Notes: a model not told the origin generated them from the letters alone. A stretch of DNA of 51,922 nt from Lacinutrix sp. C3R15 (GCF_018860825.1 NZ_JAHKPZ010000039.1:1-51922); one strand, 5' to 3'. Positions 26,412-35,524 are shown, counted from the stretch's first letter. Numbers and translations are program-made.

Positions 26412-28151
26412 TTATTTGTAGCGCCAACTTGTTAAATCTGCTCCTTCTGGTGCCGTCTCTAAAATACGTTTCATAATTTTTGGCACATACATACTATTAT
26501 ATCGCAATCTAGAAATATGATTAGGGTTTTCATGATCACCATTCCAACAATGCTCTGCTCGATCTCCATAATCTACTTCACCATCATAATAAGGATCTGT
26601 GGTACTTTCTAAAAAGTCTTCCATTAAATACACGGCATTATTTAAATAGTAATTATCCATATCACCACAGTAAATATGAATTTTACCTTTTAACTTTTCG
26701 CCAAGCTTATCCCAATCGCGTTCTAAAACATGGCGCAAATCGTAATTTTCTTTCCAAAACTGCGCAACATCTTTATTAATTTCTCCTGTATACTTATTCC
26801 ATATTCTTTCTGGATAGCCATCTTTTGCTTGTGGCGAATAGGTAGCTTCCCAAATATCAAATTGCCCACCTGATCGTGACTTATCTCCTAAAACCAGCTC
26901 TAAGTGATTGTCTTCTTTTACAGTAGCACTCACGTTTCCTAAATAATCTCTATGTGACGGAACTTCCATCTTTTTATGCTTGCTCTTTGCATAATACGCA
27001 TTGTCATCTTCATAAATATTTGTTAGGCAATAAGCTCTAAAATCTATTGGGTCTGGACAAGCTGCAAAACAACCATTATACGCATCTGGATACTTTACTT
27101 GCACTGCCAAGACCTCCCAACCACCTGTGGAACCTCCATACAAAAAGCGAGACCAGCCCTCGCCTTGACCTCTAAAAAGTTTTTCTATATGCGGAATTAA
27201 CTCATAGGTTATAGCATCTCCATAAGGTCCTTGACTAGCAGAATTTACTGCATACGAATCGTCATAATATGGTGTTGGATGTTGAATTTCTATAATTAAA
27301 AAGCGAGGAAAATCGGGTTCATTCCAACGTTTATAAAAATTATAAGCTTCTTGTTGCTGTATTATATTATATCCTTCTAATTGAAACCTATCTGAATATT
27401 CAGGCTCTAAATTAGCATCAGGAGGCGTAGTTCTAAACCCTCCAAAATCTGATGGAAAATGACCATGAAAAACCATTAATGGGTATTTAGCTTCTGGATG
27501 TTCATCAAAACCCTTTGGCAACAACACATGCGCACCTAAATACATGTCTTTACCCCAAAACTCAGAAAGTAATTCTGACTTTAACCTAATGTGCTTTATC
27601 CACGCTGTGTCTTCTGGAGCTTTAATTTCTGGAATAACCTGATCTAAAACAACATGTAAGTCTTGTATACCATCTTCAGTAACGGTTACTTTTACTGGTG
27701 TACTATATAAATTTCCTGGAGAGGTTTTCCATTGTTGGCCTTCGCCATTATCCATTGGTAATTTCACGGTTTGACCTGTAGATAAATTAAAAGTTTCATA
27801 TACATGTAAAACGGCTTGTACATAATAAACCCCTTGTTTTATTTGTGATAAACTTTTATACGGAAACCCAAAAACAGTATCATTAAACGTTACTTTTTCA
27901 TTGGGTTTTAAATCCTCTACATTAAGGCCGAAAATGGGTTGTGCATCTAGTCCTACAGACACTTGAAAACGCGGTTCTGTTTCTTCACTTTCTGCAAAAA
28001 TCAACAATAACCTACCATCTAAGTTTTGTGTATTTACAGCATCTGAAAAAGACACCTCAATTTTATTTTTTGATGTTTCCTTCTTGGAAGGTGAAGTACA
28101 AGTAAATAAAAAAACAACTAAAAAAAAGGAAGCTACTTTTAATAATTTCAT
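26412..28151 (-). CDS. Esterase-like lipoprotein (alpha/beta hydrolase, putative esterase family)
   Basis: From ATG 28151 the product is 579 residues with a lipoprotein signal (MKLLKVASFFLVVFLFTCTSP; Cys near residue 18). An upstream ATG at 28181 would add ten residues ahead of the signal peptide and is less likely. Residues about 25-170 are a beta-rich N-terminal domain. The hydrolase domain runs from about 190, with YPLMVFHGHFPSDFGG and the nucleophile motif LYGGSTGGWE (Ser341). VFHGH suits the oxyanion loop. His residues near the C-terminus (DRAEHCWNGDHEN) could complete the triad. The family includes feruloyl-esterase-like and enterochelin-esterase-like enzymes, but the substrate is unclear. 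It converges on the VOC gene. Confidence 0.85.
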   Translation of the reverse strand: MKLLKVASFFLVVFLFTCTSPSKKETSKNKIEVSFSDAVNTQNLDGRLLLIFAESEETEPRFQVSVGLDAQPIFGLNVEDLKPNEKVTFNDTVFGFPYKSLSQIKQGVYYVQAVLHVYETFNLSTGQTVKLPMDNGEGQQWKTSPGNLYSTPVKVTVTEDGIQDLHVVLDQVIPEIKAPEDTAWIKHIRLKSELLSEFWGKDMYLGAHVLLPKGFDEHPEAKYPLMVFHGHFPSDFGGFRTTPPDANLEPEYSDRFQLEGYNIIQQQEAYNFYKRWNEPDFPRFLIIEIQHPTPYYDDSYAVNSASQGPYGDAITYELIPHIEKLFRGQGEGWSRFLYGGSTGGWEVLAVQVKYPDAYNGCFAACPDPIDFRAYCLTNIYEDDNAYYAKSKHKKMEVPSHRDYLGNVSATVKEDNHLELVLGDKSRSGGQFDIWEATYSPQAKDGYPERIWNKYTGEINKDVAQFWKENYDLRHVLERDWDKLGEKLKGKIHIYCGDMDNYYLNNAVYLMEDFLESTTDPYYDGEVDYGDRAEHCWNGDHENPNHISRLRYNSMYVPKIMKRILETAPEGADLTSWRYK

Positions 28152-28255
28152 AAAGAATATATTTTCAAAAAAGATACTCATTATTTTTATAATGGTAAAG
28201 CAATATTTATTTAACTATCTCCTATTTTATTGCTTGCAAACCAACAAAAAAAGAA

Positions 28256-28302
28256 AAGTAGGTTTAAAAGCACTTTACTAACAAGTACTTTTAAACCTAC
28301 TT
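28256..28302 (-). terminator. Terminator of the T9SS cargo gene at 28359
   Basis: AAGTAGGTTTAAAAG and CTTTTAAACCTACTT are perfect 15-base inverse complements around a 17-base loop. The loop can extend the stem (CACTT/AAGTA, imperfect). T-rich sequence follows on the minus strand. Confidence 0.83.
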
Positions 28303-28358
28303 CATTTACAAAATAACACGCTACAAGTGCTATTTATTGTTTAAAAATTTACACAAAA

Positions 28359-29111
28359 TTATTTAACAAATTTAATTGTTTTTCTTGTTGTATCCTTTTT
28401 AAGTACTAATACATAAACACCTCTATTTAAGCTAGAAATATCAATAGTATTAACAACTTCATTTGATGTATTTTCAATTACACGTTTACCATCTATTGCA
28501 TAGATTTCAAATGTATTATAATTTACATTATTAAATAATTGCACTTGATCATTAGTAACCACATATTTAAATGCAGCATCATTATGAGCTGTGATACTTA
28601 GTGAAGGGTCATACACGCTCGTCATTGCTAACGTAGAACCTCCTAAAAGCGAACTTAAAACACTTGATAAGAAACCAGAAGGGTTAAATAAACGTAAATA
28701 AAACACATCTCCTTCAGAAACACCTGTTATTGTTTCAGAAAAAGAACCAGAAACACTTACAAAACCAGAAATGTTATAAGAATTACAAATAACAGCATCT
28801 AAACCACCAGTATTATTTTCTTTTAAAATTTGATACCTTACATCTGTATTTAATGACAAACCTACTACACTAGTACTTAAACCAATAGTCACTGAGTTTT
28901 CACCAGCAGAAACCACATGTTTATAAAAACTATCTGCTCCAGAATCATCTGTACAAGTAGTTGGTAAACCTGAAGCTGTAAGTGAAGTTACACCTAAAAT
29001 TGTTGCCAGCGAACCAGATCCATCTACAGTTGGTGCTGTTGCGCTAGTATTCTGAGCCTGAGCAATACACACACAAAAAATTGTTGCTAAAAAAAGTAAT
29101 TTGTTTTTCAT
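28359..29111 (-). CDS. Secreted protein with type A T9SS sorting tail
   Basis: The 250-residue product has a signal peptide (LLFLATIFCVCIAQAQ) and a central beta-rich domain (about 20-165: SVTIGLSTSVVGLSLNTD, SGSFSETITGVSEGDVFYLRLF). The C-terminal type A sorting domain covers about 175-250: KYVVTNDQVQLFNNVNYNTFEIYAIDGKRVIENT, IDISSLNRGVYVLVLKKDTTRKTIKFVK. The final Lys-rich strand and GVYVL block are hallmarks of tails removed after T9SS export. The passenger domain has no recognised catalytic motif and may be a binding domain. It is monocistronic, with a 15-base-stem terminator after it. Confidence 0.9.
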   Translation of the reverse strand: MKNKLLFLATIFCVCIAQAQNTSATAPTVDGSGSLATILGVTSLTASGLPTTCTDDSGADSFYKHVVSAGENSVTIGLSTSVVGLSLNTDVRYQILKENNTGGLDAVICNSYNISGFVSVSGSFSETITGVSEGDVFYLRLFNPSGFLSSVLSSLLGGSTLAMTSVYDPSLSITAHNDAAFKYVVTNDQVQLFNNVNYNTFEIYAIDGKRVIENTSNEVVNTIDISSLNRGVYVLVLKKDTTRKTIKFVK

Positions 29112-29483
29112 AAAATATATTTATTATTGTTATACTTTTTAAAGTTAGCAAAAACTCACTCTATAAAAAACACCTTTTTAAAACCCTTTGTATTTTTATT
29201 AAAATCACACAAATAACTATTAAAACATATTATATTTTGAAAAAAAGATAATACGTATTGATTTTCCTACAAAATACAAACGGTATTTTTGCATTATCCC
29301 TCTACCTCAAAAGACTAAAAAACAAACATTTACACAAAAAATAGTTTTATTTTGAATTAAAAAAGTCAAACTAACAGTTTTACTGTAACATTTCTTGATA
29401 AAAAACATTTCTATTTTCAGAAAAAAAAGAAGTATTCTATAAAAATAAACGCTAACCATTTAAAGGTCAATTTATTTAAAAAA
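29112..29483. other. AT-rich non-coding region
   Basis: These 372 bases have stops in every frame and very high A+T, and no gene is seen. The sequence TATTTTTG at 29284-29291 fits TAnnTTTG on the plus strand, but no plus-strand gene follows before 34977. A TTG lies 23 bases upstream of it, slightly too far. No structured RNA is evident. Confidence 0.5.
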
Positions 29484-30194
29484 CTATTTTTTTTTAATCC
29501 AGTAAAAAGGAAAATATATAAGAAGAAAGAAAGGTAGCAACAAAGCTTCAACGACAAAAAGATACGTAGGCCAATCTCCAAAATAATCTAAAGCAGAAGC
29601 AGATTCTGGTTTTTGATTTAAATAAGAATAATTAGCATCTAACAGGTAATTAACACCCATTAAAAGAAACATATAGATTTGTAATGCCAAAAAGGACTTA
29701 AATACACTTTTTAATTTAGGCCGCATTCTTAATACAATGGTTGCGTAAAAAACAATTATGAGTAAGCCTAAGTGCACTATCCAATACCTAAAATAATCAA
29801 GACTAGGAAAACCTTCTGCTATATCTGGAGTAATTACACCTTGTGAGGTTCCTGCAATTATCCAAAACAACAAAACTTCATACATCCAGTATTTTTTATA
29901 TTGTGTAAATACAGGAATAATTAAAGCAAGGAAGCTACACAAAAACAAAGGCAAATCTGTAGAAACATTATAATTACCTAAACTTATTTTATAACTATGA
30001 AAAGCTATTATTGTTAAAGAAACAAAAATACCAAGCATACCAAAAATGCGTTCTTTTTGTTTTTGATAAGCCTTTTTAGCAAAACGAAATAAAATTACGC
30101 AAAACAAAACAGCGAGTATTATTGGCAATACATGTTGTACACTACCAATAGTTACTCGCTGTAAGTTTACTATTAAAATTTGCAGAAAATTCAT
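29484..30194 (-). CDS. YwaF-like integral membrane protein (TIGR02206 family)
   Basis: A 236-residue integral membrane protein with about seven segments. Among them are VLPIILAVLFCVILFRF, IFGMLGIFVSLTIIAFH, LPLFLCSFLALIIPVF, EVLLFWIIAGTSQGVITPD and FVVEALLLPFFLLIYFPFYW. The conserved loops LPLFLCS, GTSQGVITPD, FRYWIVHLGLL and MGVNYLLDANYSYLNQKP are those of the YwaF/TIGR02206 family. Its function is not established. It starts 17 bases after the folD stop codon and is probably the last gene of an operon with folD. Confidence 0.9.
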   Translation of the reverse strand: MNFLQILIVNLQRVTIGSVQHVLPIILAVLFCVILFRFAKKAYQKQKERIFGMLGIFVSLTIIAFHSYKISLGNYNVSTDLPLFLCSFLALIIPVFTQYKKYWMYEVLLFWIIAGTSQGVITPDIAEGFPSLDYFRYWIVHLGLLIIVFYATIVLRMRPKLKSVFKSFLALQIYMFLLMGVNYLLDANYSYLNQKPESASALDYFGDWPTYLFVVEALLLPFFLLIYFPFYWIKKK

Positions 30195-30211
30195 ACTGCA
30201 ATATAAGCAGT

Positions 30212-31090
30212 TTACTGCATATGTCTTTCTCTAGCTAAAAGAGTATTTTTAAGCAACATAGCAATAGTCATTGGCCCTACTCCTCCAGGAACAGGAGTTA
30301 TAAAACTTGCTTTTTTACTTACATTTTCAAAATCTACATCACCAGTAATTACGTATCCTTTTGCTGCTGTTTCATCTGCAACACGCGTAATACCAACATC
30401 TATAATAACAGCATCGTCTTTTACCATTTCTGCTTTTAAGAAATTTGGCACACCTAATGCCGAAATAATTATATCTGCCTGACTTGTAATTTGTGTAATA
30501 TTTTTTGTGTGACTATGTGTAAGGGTTACAGTAGAGTTTCCTGGAAAACCTTTTCTTCCCATTAAAATACTCATTGGTCTACCTACAATATGTGATCTAC
30601 CAATAACTACAGTGTGTTTTCCTTTAGTTTCTACACCATAACGATCTAGAAGCTCTAAAATACCGAATGGAGTTGCAGGAATAAAGGTAGACATATCTAA
30701 TGCCATTTTACCAAAATTCATTGGATGAAACCCATCTACATCTTTATCTGGATTCACTGCCATTAACACTTTTTGTGTGTTAATTTGTGGAGGTAATGGC
30801 AATTGAATAATAAAACCATCAACATCGCTATTAGTATTTAACTCCTCAATCTTATCTAATAACTCTACTTCACTAGTGGTATTAGACATTCTTACCATTG
30901 TAGACTCAAAACCAACACGCTCACAAGCACGAACCTTACTTGCAACATAGGTTAAACTTGCTCCATCATTACCAACAATAATTGCAGCTAGGTGTGGCAC
31001 TTTTTCTCCTTTTGCCACCATTTTTTTTACTTGTTCAGTAATTTCATCTTTAATGTCGTTACTTACTTTTTTTCCGTCTAAAATTGTCAT
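30212..31090 (-). CDS. folD: Bifunctional methylenetetrahydrofolate dehydrogenase / methenyltetrahydrofolate cyclohydrolase
   Basis: Interconverts 5,10-methylene-, methenyl- and 10-formyl-tetrahydrofolate in one-carbon metabolism. The 292-residue length is standard. The substrate domain shows LAAIIVGNDGASLTYVASKVRACERVGF, with the Tyr and Lys of the active site, and DGFIIQLPLPPQI. The NADP-binding domain shows PDKDVDGFHPMNFG, VVIGRSHIVGRPMSILM and FITPVPGGVGPMTIAML. It follows ffh on the minus strand after 133 bases that contain an inverted repeat, and precedes the YwaF-like gene by 17 bases. Confidence 0.97.
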   Translation of the reverse strand: MTILDGKKVSNDIKDEITEQVKKMVAKGEKVPHLAAIIVGNDGASLTYVASKVRACERVGFESTMVRMSNTTSEVELLDKIEELNTNSDVDGFIIQLPLPPQINTQKVLMAVNPDKDVDGFHPMNFGKMALDMSTFIPATPFGILELLDRYGVETKGKHTVVIGRSHIVGRPMSILMGRKGFPGNSTVTLTHSHTKNITQITSQADIIISALGVPNFLKAEMVKDDAVIIDVGITRVADETAAKGYVITGDVDFENVSKKASFITPVPGGVGPMTIAMLLKNTLLARERHMQ

Positions 31091-31113
31091 GTTGTTATTT
31101 TAAATCTTTAAGG

Positions 31114-31176
31114 TCGAGCGCAGTCGAGACCTTAATACATATCAAATTATAAGTGAAATCTCTCGACTGCGCTCGA
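31114..31176. repeat. Inverted repeat with TCGAGCGCAGTCGAGA arms
   Basis: TCGAGCGCAGTCGAGA (31114-31129) and TCTCGACTGCGCTCGA (31161-31176) are exact inverse complements separated by 31 bases. The left arm can also form its own hairpin with flanking bases (TTAAGGTC/GACCTTAA). It lies between ffh and folD and probably ends or stabilises the ffh transcript. A related fragment, TTTCGACTTCGCTTAA, is at about 42967-42982. Confidence 0.72.
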
Positions 31177-31223
31177 GGAGACACATTTTTATTTACAAAA
31201 TACTACAAACAAAAAAACATGAG

Positions 31224-32552
31224 TTACCTCATGTTTTTCATTGCGTTCATCATACGTTTTCCGCCGCCACCTTGCATCATCTTCATCATTTTGGACATTT
31301 GATTAAATTGCTTTAGCAGCTGGTTTACTTCTTGAACCGAAGTACCAGATCCTTTACCTATCCTCTTTTTACGGCTTGCATTAATAACACTAGGGTTAGT
31401 ACGCTCTTGCGGTGTCATAGAATGAATAATGGCTTCAATACCTTTAAAAGCATCATCATCTATATCTATATCTTTCATCATTTTACCAGCTCCAGGAATC
31501 ATTCCAATAAGGTCTTTCATGTTCCCCATTTTCTTGATTTGCTGAATTTGCTTTAAGAAATCATCAAAACCAAATTGATTTTTGGCAATTTTCTTTTGCA
31601 GTTTTCTAGCTTCCGCTTCATCAAATTGTTCTTGTGCTCTTTCAACAAGTGAAACCACATCTCCCATTCCAAGAATACGATCTGCCATACGTGAAGGATA
31701 GAAAACATCAATAGCTTCCATTTTTTCACCTGTACCAATAAACTTAATAGGTTTGTTTACTACAGATTTAATAGAAATTGCTGCTCCACCACGAGTATCT
31801 CCATCTAACTTGGTAAGAATTACACCATCAAAATTTAAAACATCATTAAATGCTTTTGCTGTATTAACAGCATCTTGACCTGTCATAGAATCTACTACAA
31901 ACAAGGTTTCTTGTGGCTGAATTGCTTTATGTATATTAGAAATTTCGGTCATCATGGCTTCATCTACAGCCAAACGACCAGCAGTATCAATAATTACTAC
32001 ATTGTGTCCGTTTGCTTTTGCATGAGCTATACCTGCTTGTGCAATAGCCACAGGATCTGTGTTTCCTTTATCACTAAAAACCTCAACCTTAATTTGATCT
32101 CCTACTACATGCAGTTGATCTACAGCTGCAGGACGATACACATCACAAGCAACCAATAAAGGTTTCTTTGTTTTTTTATTTTTAAGATAATTAGCAAGTT
32201 TACCAGAAAAAGTTGTTTTTCCAGAACCTTGTAAACCAGACATTAAAATAATGCTTGGTGTACCTGTTAAATTAAGACCTTCTACATCACCTCCCATTAA
32301 CTCAGTAAGCTCATCTTTAACAAGCTTAACCATTAACTGTCCTGGTTGCAGGCTAGTTAATACGTTTTGTCCAAGTGCTTTTTCCTTTACTCTATTGGTA
32401 AATTCTTTCGCAATTTTAAAGTTAACATCGGCATCTAATAACGCTCTACGCACTTCTTTTAAGGTTTCGGCAACATTAACCTCTGTAATGCTTCCATGCC
32501 CTTTTAGTACATGTAACGCTTTATCTAACTTTTCACTTAAATTATTAAACAT
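31224..32552 (-). CDS. ffh: Signal recognition particle protein (SRP54 homologue)
   Basis: GTPase that, with 4.5S RNA, targets nascent membrane proteins to FtsY and the translocon. The 442 residues have the N domain, then the G domain with LMSGLQGSGKTTFSGKLANYL (P-loop near residue 107), LLVACDVYRPAAVDQL, VIIDTAGRLAVDEAMM and TKLDGDTRGGAAIS. The methionine-rich M domain covers about 325-442 (GMIPGAGKMM, MSKMMKMMQ) and ends with MMNAMKNMR. A TACTTTTG box lies 24 bases upstream. The 4.5S RNA gene is not in the window. Confidence 0.98.
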   Translation of the reverse strand: MFNNLSEKLDKALHVLKGHGSITEVNVAETLKEVRRALLDADVNFKIAKEFTNRVKEKALGQNVLTSLQPGQLMVKLVKDELTELMGGDVEGLNLTGTPSIILMSGLQGSGKTTFSGKLANYLKNKKTKKPLLVACDVYRPAAVDQLHVVGDQIKVEVFSDKGNTDPVAIAQAGIAHAKANGHNVVIIDTAGRLAVDEAMMTEISNIHKAIQPQETLFVVDSMTGQDAVNTAKAFNDVLNFDGVILTKLDGDTRGGAAISIKSVVNKPIKFIGTGEKMEAIDVFYPSRMADRILGMGDVVSLVERAQEQFDEAEARKLQKKIAKNQFGFDDFLKQIQQIKKMGNMKDLIGMIPGAGKMMKDIDIDDDAFKGIEAIIHSMTPQERTNPSVINASRKKRIGKGSGTSVQEVNQLLKQFNQMSKMMKMMQGGGGKRMMNAMKNMR

Positions 32553-32576
32553 AAATTTTTTTTATTTCAATAGTTG

Positions 32577-32584
32577 CAAAAGTA
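32577..32584 (-). promoter_or_regulatory. Probable -7 box of ffh
   Basis: TACTTTTG on the minus strand matches TAnnTTTG and ends 24 bases before the ffh ATG. No -33 element was identified. Confidence 0.5.
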
Positions 32585-32698
32585 AAGAAATATTTTGTTT
32601 TTCTTTAATTGAAAAGCTTGTTTAATTGGAATTAAAGCATATTTATTACATCCTTATAAAACAACTGGCTCTATTTTAGTTTTCACAATTAAAAACAA

Positions 32699-32732
32699 AA
32701 AAAAGAGACTTCTTTTAAGAAGCCTCTTTTTT
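32699..32732 (-). terminator. Terminator of the LamG lipoprotein gene
   Basis: AAAAAAGAG-A-CTTCT and AGAAG-C-CTCTTTTTT form a stem with one mismatch and a short loop. It lies 27 bases after the stop codon of the leftward gene at 32760. Confidence 0.78.
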
Positions 32733-32759
32733 ATTAATAAGTCACTCGCTAAGCCTCTT

Positions 32760-34832
32760 TTATAAACAGGTATAACATTCTCCTTCCAAATTAAATAACT
32801 CTCCTACTTCATTTGGACTTAAAGTTCTTTTATACACTCTTAAATCATCAAGATGACCAACAAATCCTTCCCCTATAATATATCTATCTGAAGCTTGAGA
32901 ACCAATATTTAGACTTGAGTTTTCATCGATATTTCTTTGTACACCATCTCTATATAGTCTAACGGTATTATCCGCATCTACTGTTAGTACTAGATGATGC
33001 CAATTGGTGTTTTCCCATGCTACATCTACTTCACCATTCCAGTCATTATCCCAAAGAGAAAAACTTGTATTATCTGCAAATAAAGGCGTATTTAAATCAT
33101 AAACTCCCAATTGAAACCCTTGTGTTGCATTTCCTGGTGATCTAAAAAACAGTTCTAAATCTCCTGCCGTTGTATTTTGCATTTTAAACCATAAACTTAT
33201 AGAAAAACTATCTCCTTGTATCAGTTGACTGTTTGTATTCACAGGGATTTCTAATGTATCATTTCCTGAAAAAGCTATAGCACATGAAGAATTCCCTGCT
33301 CTATCTTCTACAAATGTGTTGGTAACGTTTTCTGTATTAAAACCACTTATTAAATCGTGAGCTTCTTCTGCAAAAGGCATATATATAACCAAATCGTTTA
33401 TTAAAACTTCTGGATTGTTACAATCTTGACAATCTTGCTCGAGCTCCAAAATGATTATATTACCTGAATTTGTTTCCTGACTAAAGATAAATGCATCTTC
33501 TTCACATCCCAAAAGCAACCATTCTCCATTTAATAAATCAAAAGAAGCCAATCCGCCAATAGTTAATGCATAACTAGAATTAGTTTCAATAAGCGTCCAA
33601 GAACCAACTTCTGTAACAGCAAGTTCTCCATTAACAATTACTTCTCCATTAGCTTCAAACAGTAAATAATTTTCATCTAAAATATTATCAGAAGCGTCAT
33701 AAGTATATGCTTCTATCTCACATTGCAATAACAAGCCTTCTAATTCGGCAAGGTTTACATTACAATCTTCTATCGCATCATTTTCGCAATCCTGTTCTAA
33801 CACTAAACTATTATTTTCATTAAAAAATTCAAATCTATCATCATCACATGAAATCATTTCCCAAACTAAATTTAAAGACGCATATGGTTCTAAATTAAAC
33901 TCTAGGTTTAAAGAAGTAATATTGCTACCTGAAGACAAGCTCCAAGTTCCTGTAGTTACTAAATCACCAGTTACATCGTTGTAAATTTCTGCGGTTCCAT
34001 CTTCTAAAAAGACAAAATGTTCTGCAACAAAAGTTGCATATAAGCTTGTAACATAATTCCAATGACATTCTATCAATGAAGACGCAATATATGCTTCAGC
34101 ACAATCATCATCGTCATTCCAATCGTAATCATCATCTTCATCACAAGTATCTTCTGCAGCTTCAATGGCAGCTTCCATTTCTGCGTTGTTTTCTACAACA
34201 ACGGTATCTCCGTTAGCTAACAACATGGTAACTGGGAAGTTTATACTAGCTAAAACGCCTCCTTCTAAATTTTCAATAAAAGTATATAAGGTTTCATCAT
34301 CCTGTATGGTAACCGTATCTATAACCTGAAAAGCTGTATTATATATAGAAATGAAAATAGGAAATTGAAAATCGATACATTCCATATCATCATCTTCTTC
34401 ATCTTCGTCATTACAATTCTCTATTTGTGCTTCTAATTCGGTTTGATTATTAATAACTAATTGGGTATAATTATTAAAAATAACCGTTATTGGAAACGTT
34501 ATTTCTACGTCGTCGTCGTCATTTGAAAAAGCATCTAAAATAGACTCTAAAGCATCAAAGTCTGTAATACTTTCTATGGTTATTGTTACACCGTTTGCAG
34601 TAACGGTTACTGGCAAAGCAACCTCTAGACAATTGGCATAATCGATAATATTATCTATAGAACCATCATTAGAAGCAACATTACGCATTAAATTAGCCAA
34701 ATTGGAATTTGGCGCAATCGTTTCTTCATTATCTGGGTCTGTAATCTCTACTACTTCTTCTTGACATGCCGAAAATAACAACAAAAAAAGCAAGGAGAAA
34801 AAAAAGAAAAATTTTAACTGGTTGGTTTTCAT
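32760..34832 (-). CDS. Acidic, probably surface-exposed lipoprotein with beta-beta-alpha repeats and C-terminal LamG domain
   Basis: A 690-residue lipoprotein (signal to LLFSACQEE; Cys23). The acidic residues after the Cys (QEEVVE) resemble the Bacteroidota lipoprotein surface-export signal. Four similar modules of about 35 residues cover roughly 68-102, 108-140, 152-190 and 196-230, each FP-[IV]-T-x5-N followed by an acidic helix (FPITVIFNNYTQLVI, TELEAQIENC; FPVTMLLANGDTVVV, AEMEAAIEAAEDTC). Very acidic linkers join them (DEDEEDDD, DEDDDYDWNDDDDC). Two lipocalin-like repeats follow (about 253-348 and 355-468), then a LamG/concanavalin-like domain (about 480-683: SFSISLWFKMQNT, WHHLVLTVDADNTVRLYRDG, HLDDLRVYKRTLSPNEV). 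No enzyme motif is seen; glycan or ligand binding is likely. It diverges from the sigma-factor gene and shares a promoter motif with fecR. Confidence 0.88.
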   Translation of the reverse strand: MKTNQLKFFFFFSLLFLLLFSACQEEVVEITDPDNEETIAPNSNLANLMRNVASNDGSIDNIIDYANCLEVALPVTVTANGVTITIESITDFDALESILDAFSNDDDDVEITFPITVIFNNYTQLVINNQTELEAQIENCNDEDEEDDDMECIDFQFPIFISIYNTAFQVIDTVTIQDDETLYTFIENLEGGVLASINFPVTMLLANGDTVVVENNAEMEAAIEAAEDTCDEDDDYDWNDDDDCAEAYIASSLIECHWNYVTSLYATFVAEHFVFLEDGTAEIYNDVTGDLVTTGTWSLSSGSNITSLNLEFNLEPYASLNLVWEMISCDDDRFEFFNENNSLVLEQDCENDAIEDCNVNLAELEGLLLQCEIEAYTYDASDNILDENYLLFEANGEVIVNGELAVTEVGSWTLIETNSSYALTIGGLASFDLLNGEWLLLGCEEDAFIFSQETNSGNIIILELEQDCQDCNNPEVLINDLVIYMPFAEEAHDLISGFNTENVTNTFVEDRAGNSSCAIAFSGNDTLEIPVNTNSQLIQGDSFSISLWFKMQNTTAGDLELFFRSPGNATQGFQLGVYDLNTPLFADNTSFSLWDNDWNGEVDVAWENTNWHHLVLTVDADNTVRLYRDGVQRNIDENSSLNIGSQASDRYIIGEGFVGHLDDLRVYKRTLSPNEVGELFNLEGECYTCL

Positions 34833-34894
34833 AATTAAGTTTTTTTATTAATAACTGTTTCTTTTCATAGCAACTTTTATGTGCCTTATACTAC

Positions 34895-34928
34895 TATAAC
34901 ATCTTCGCTTAAAAAATTCCTACCTTGA
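34895..34928 (-). promoter_or_regulatory. Candidate ECF-sigma promoter of the LamG lipoprotein gene
   Basis: On the minus strand TCAAGGTAGGAATTTTT (34928-34912) is followed after ten bases by TGTTATA (34901-34895), 62 bases before the lipoprotein ATG. The same 17 bases, the same spacing and the same 7 bases occur upstream of fecR at 35525-35558 in the matching orientation to the gene. This does not look like the housekeeping TTG/TAnnTTTG promoter. Confidence 0.75.
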
Positions 34929-34955
34929 CTTTTAAAAAAAATTATTCCTACTTTG
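34925..34955 (+). promoter_or_regulatory. Possible housekeeping promoter of the ECF sigma gene
   Basis: TTG (34925-34927), 21 bases, then TACTTTG, which lacks one T of TAnnTTTG. It ends 21 bases before the ATG at 34977 and overlaps the lipoprotein-side motif by a few bases on the other strand. The fit is imperfect. Confidence 0.4.
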
Positions 34956-34976
34956 CAGAAACCTTTTTATCTATTA

Positions 34977-35492
34977 ATGCAAAAGTCTTTAAACAATAAT
35001 GTCTGTAATGAAAATCGTTTCAACGCCCTATTTAACAAATATGCTAAAGACTTGCATCACTTTTTGTATTATAAATTTGGGGATCATTTAAACCCTAAAG
35101 ACAAAGTACAAGATGCTTTTATAAAACTTTGGCAAAATTGCAATACTGTTTCTCCTGAAAAAGCAAAAAGCTATTTATATACAGTAGCAAATAATTTAAT
35201 GCTGAATGCCGTTGCACATCAAAAAGTAGTTTTAAAACATCAGAAAATAAAACCCTCAGAGCATTCTAATGAGTCGCCAGAATTTTTAATGGAAGAAAAG
35301 GAATACCGCAAAAAACTAGAAAATGCCATTGCTAATTTAACCGAAGCACAACGTGTTGCTTTTTTAATGAATCGTGTGGAAGGAAAACGATTTAAAGAAA
35401 TTGCATCGCTTTTAGATATTAGCACCAAAGCAGTTGAAAAACGAATTTATGGTGCTTTAAAAAAATTACGAGAAGATATTGAAGAATTATGA
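34977..35492 (+). CDS. ECF-type RNA polymerase sigma factor
   Basis: A 171-residue sigma-70 family protein of the ECF group. The start is ATG 34977 (MQKSLNNNVCNENRF); a TTG at 34953 lies inside the promoter region and is rejected. Region 2 (about 15-80) shows NALFNKYAKDLHHFLYYKFG, DKVQDAFIKLWQN and KAKSYLYTVANNLMLN. Region 4 (about 115-165) shows LTEAQRVAFLMNRVEGKRFKEIASLLDISTKAVEKRIYGALKKLR, whose helix-turn-helix contacts the -35 element. The downstream fecR and TonB-receptor genes mark it as the FecI-like member of a cell-surface signalling triad. Its own promoter looks housekeeping-like, while the shared motif lies upstream of its likely targets. Confidence 0.95.
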   Translation: MQKSLNNNVCNENRFNALFNKYAKDLHHFLYYKFGDHLNPKDKVQDAFIKLWQNCNTVSPEKAKSYLYTVANNLMLNAVAHQKVVLKHQKIKPSEHSNESPEFLMEEKEYRKKLENAIANLTEAQRVAFLMNRVEGKRFKEIASLLDISTKAVEKRIYGALKKLREDIEEL

Positions 35493-35524
35493 TTTCTGTT
35501 TTTACAGCAATAATAGTTTTAATT

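Noticed and set aside
29284-29291. TATTTTTG promoter-like box on the plus strand
   Set aside because: No plus-strand gene follows; both neighbours are on the minus strand and the region is very AT-rich.
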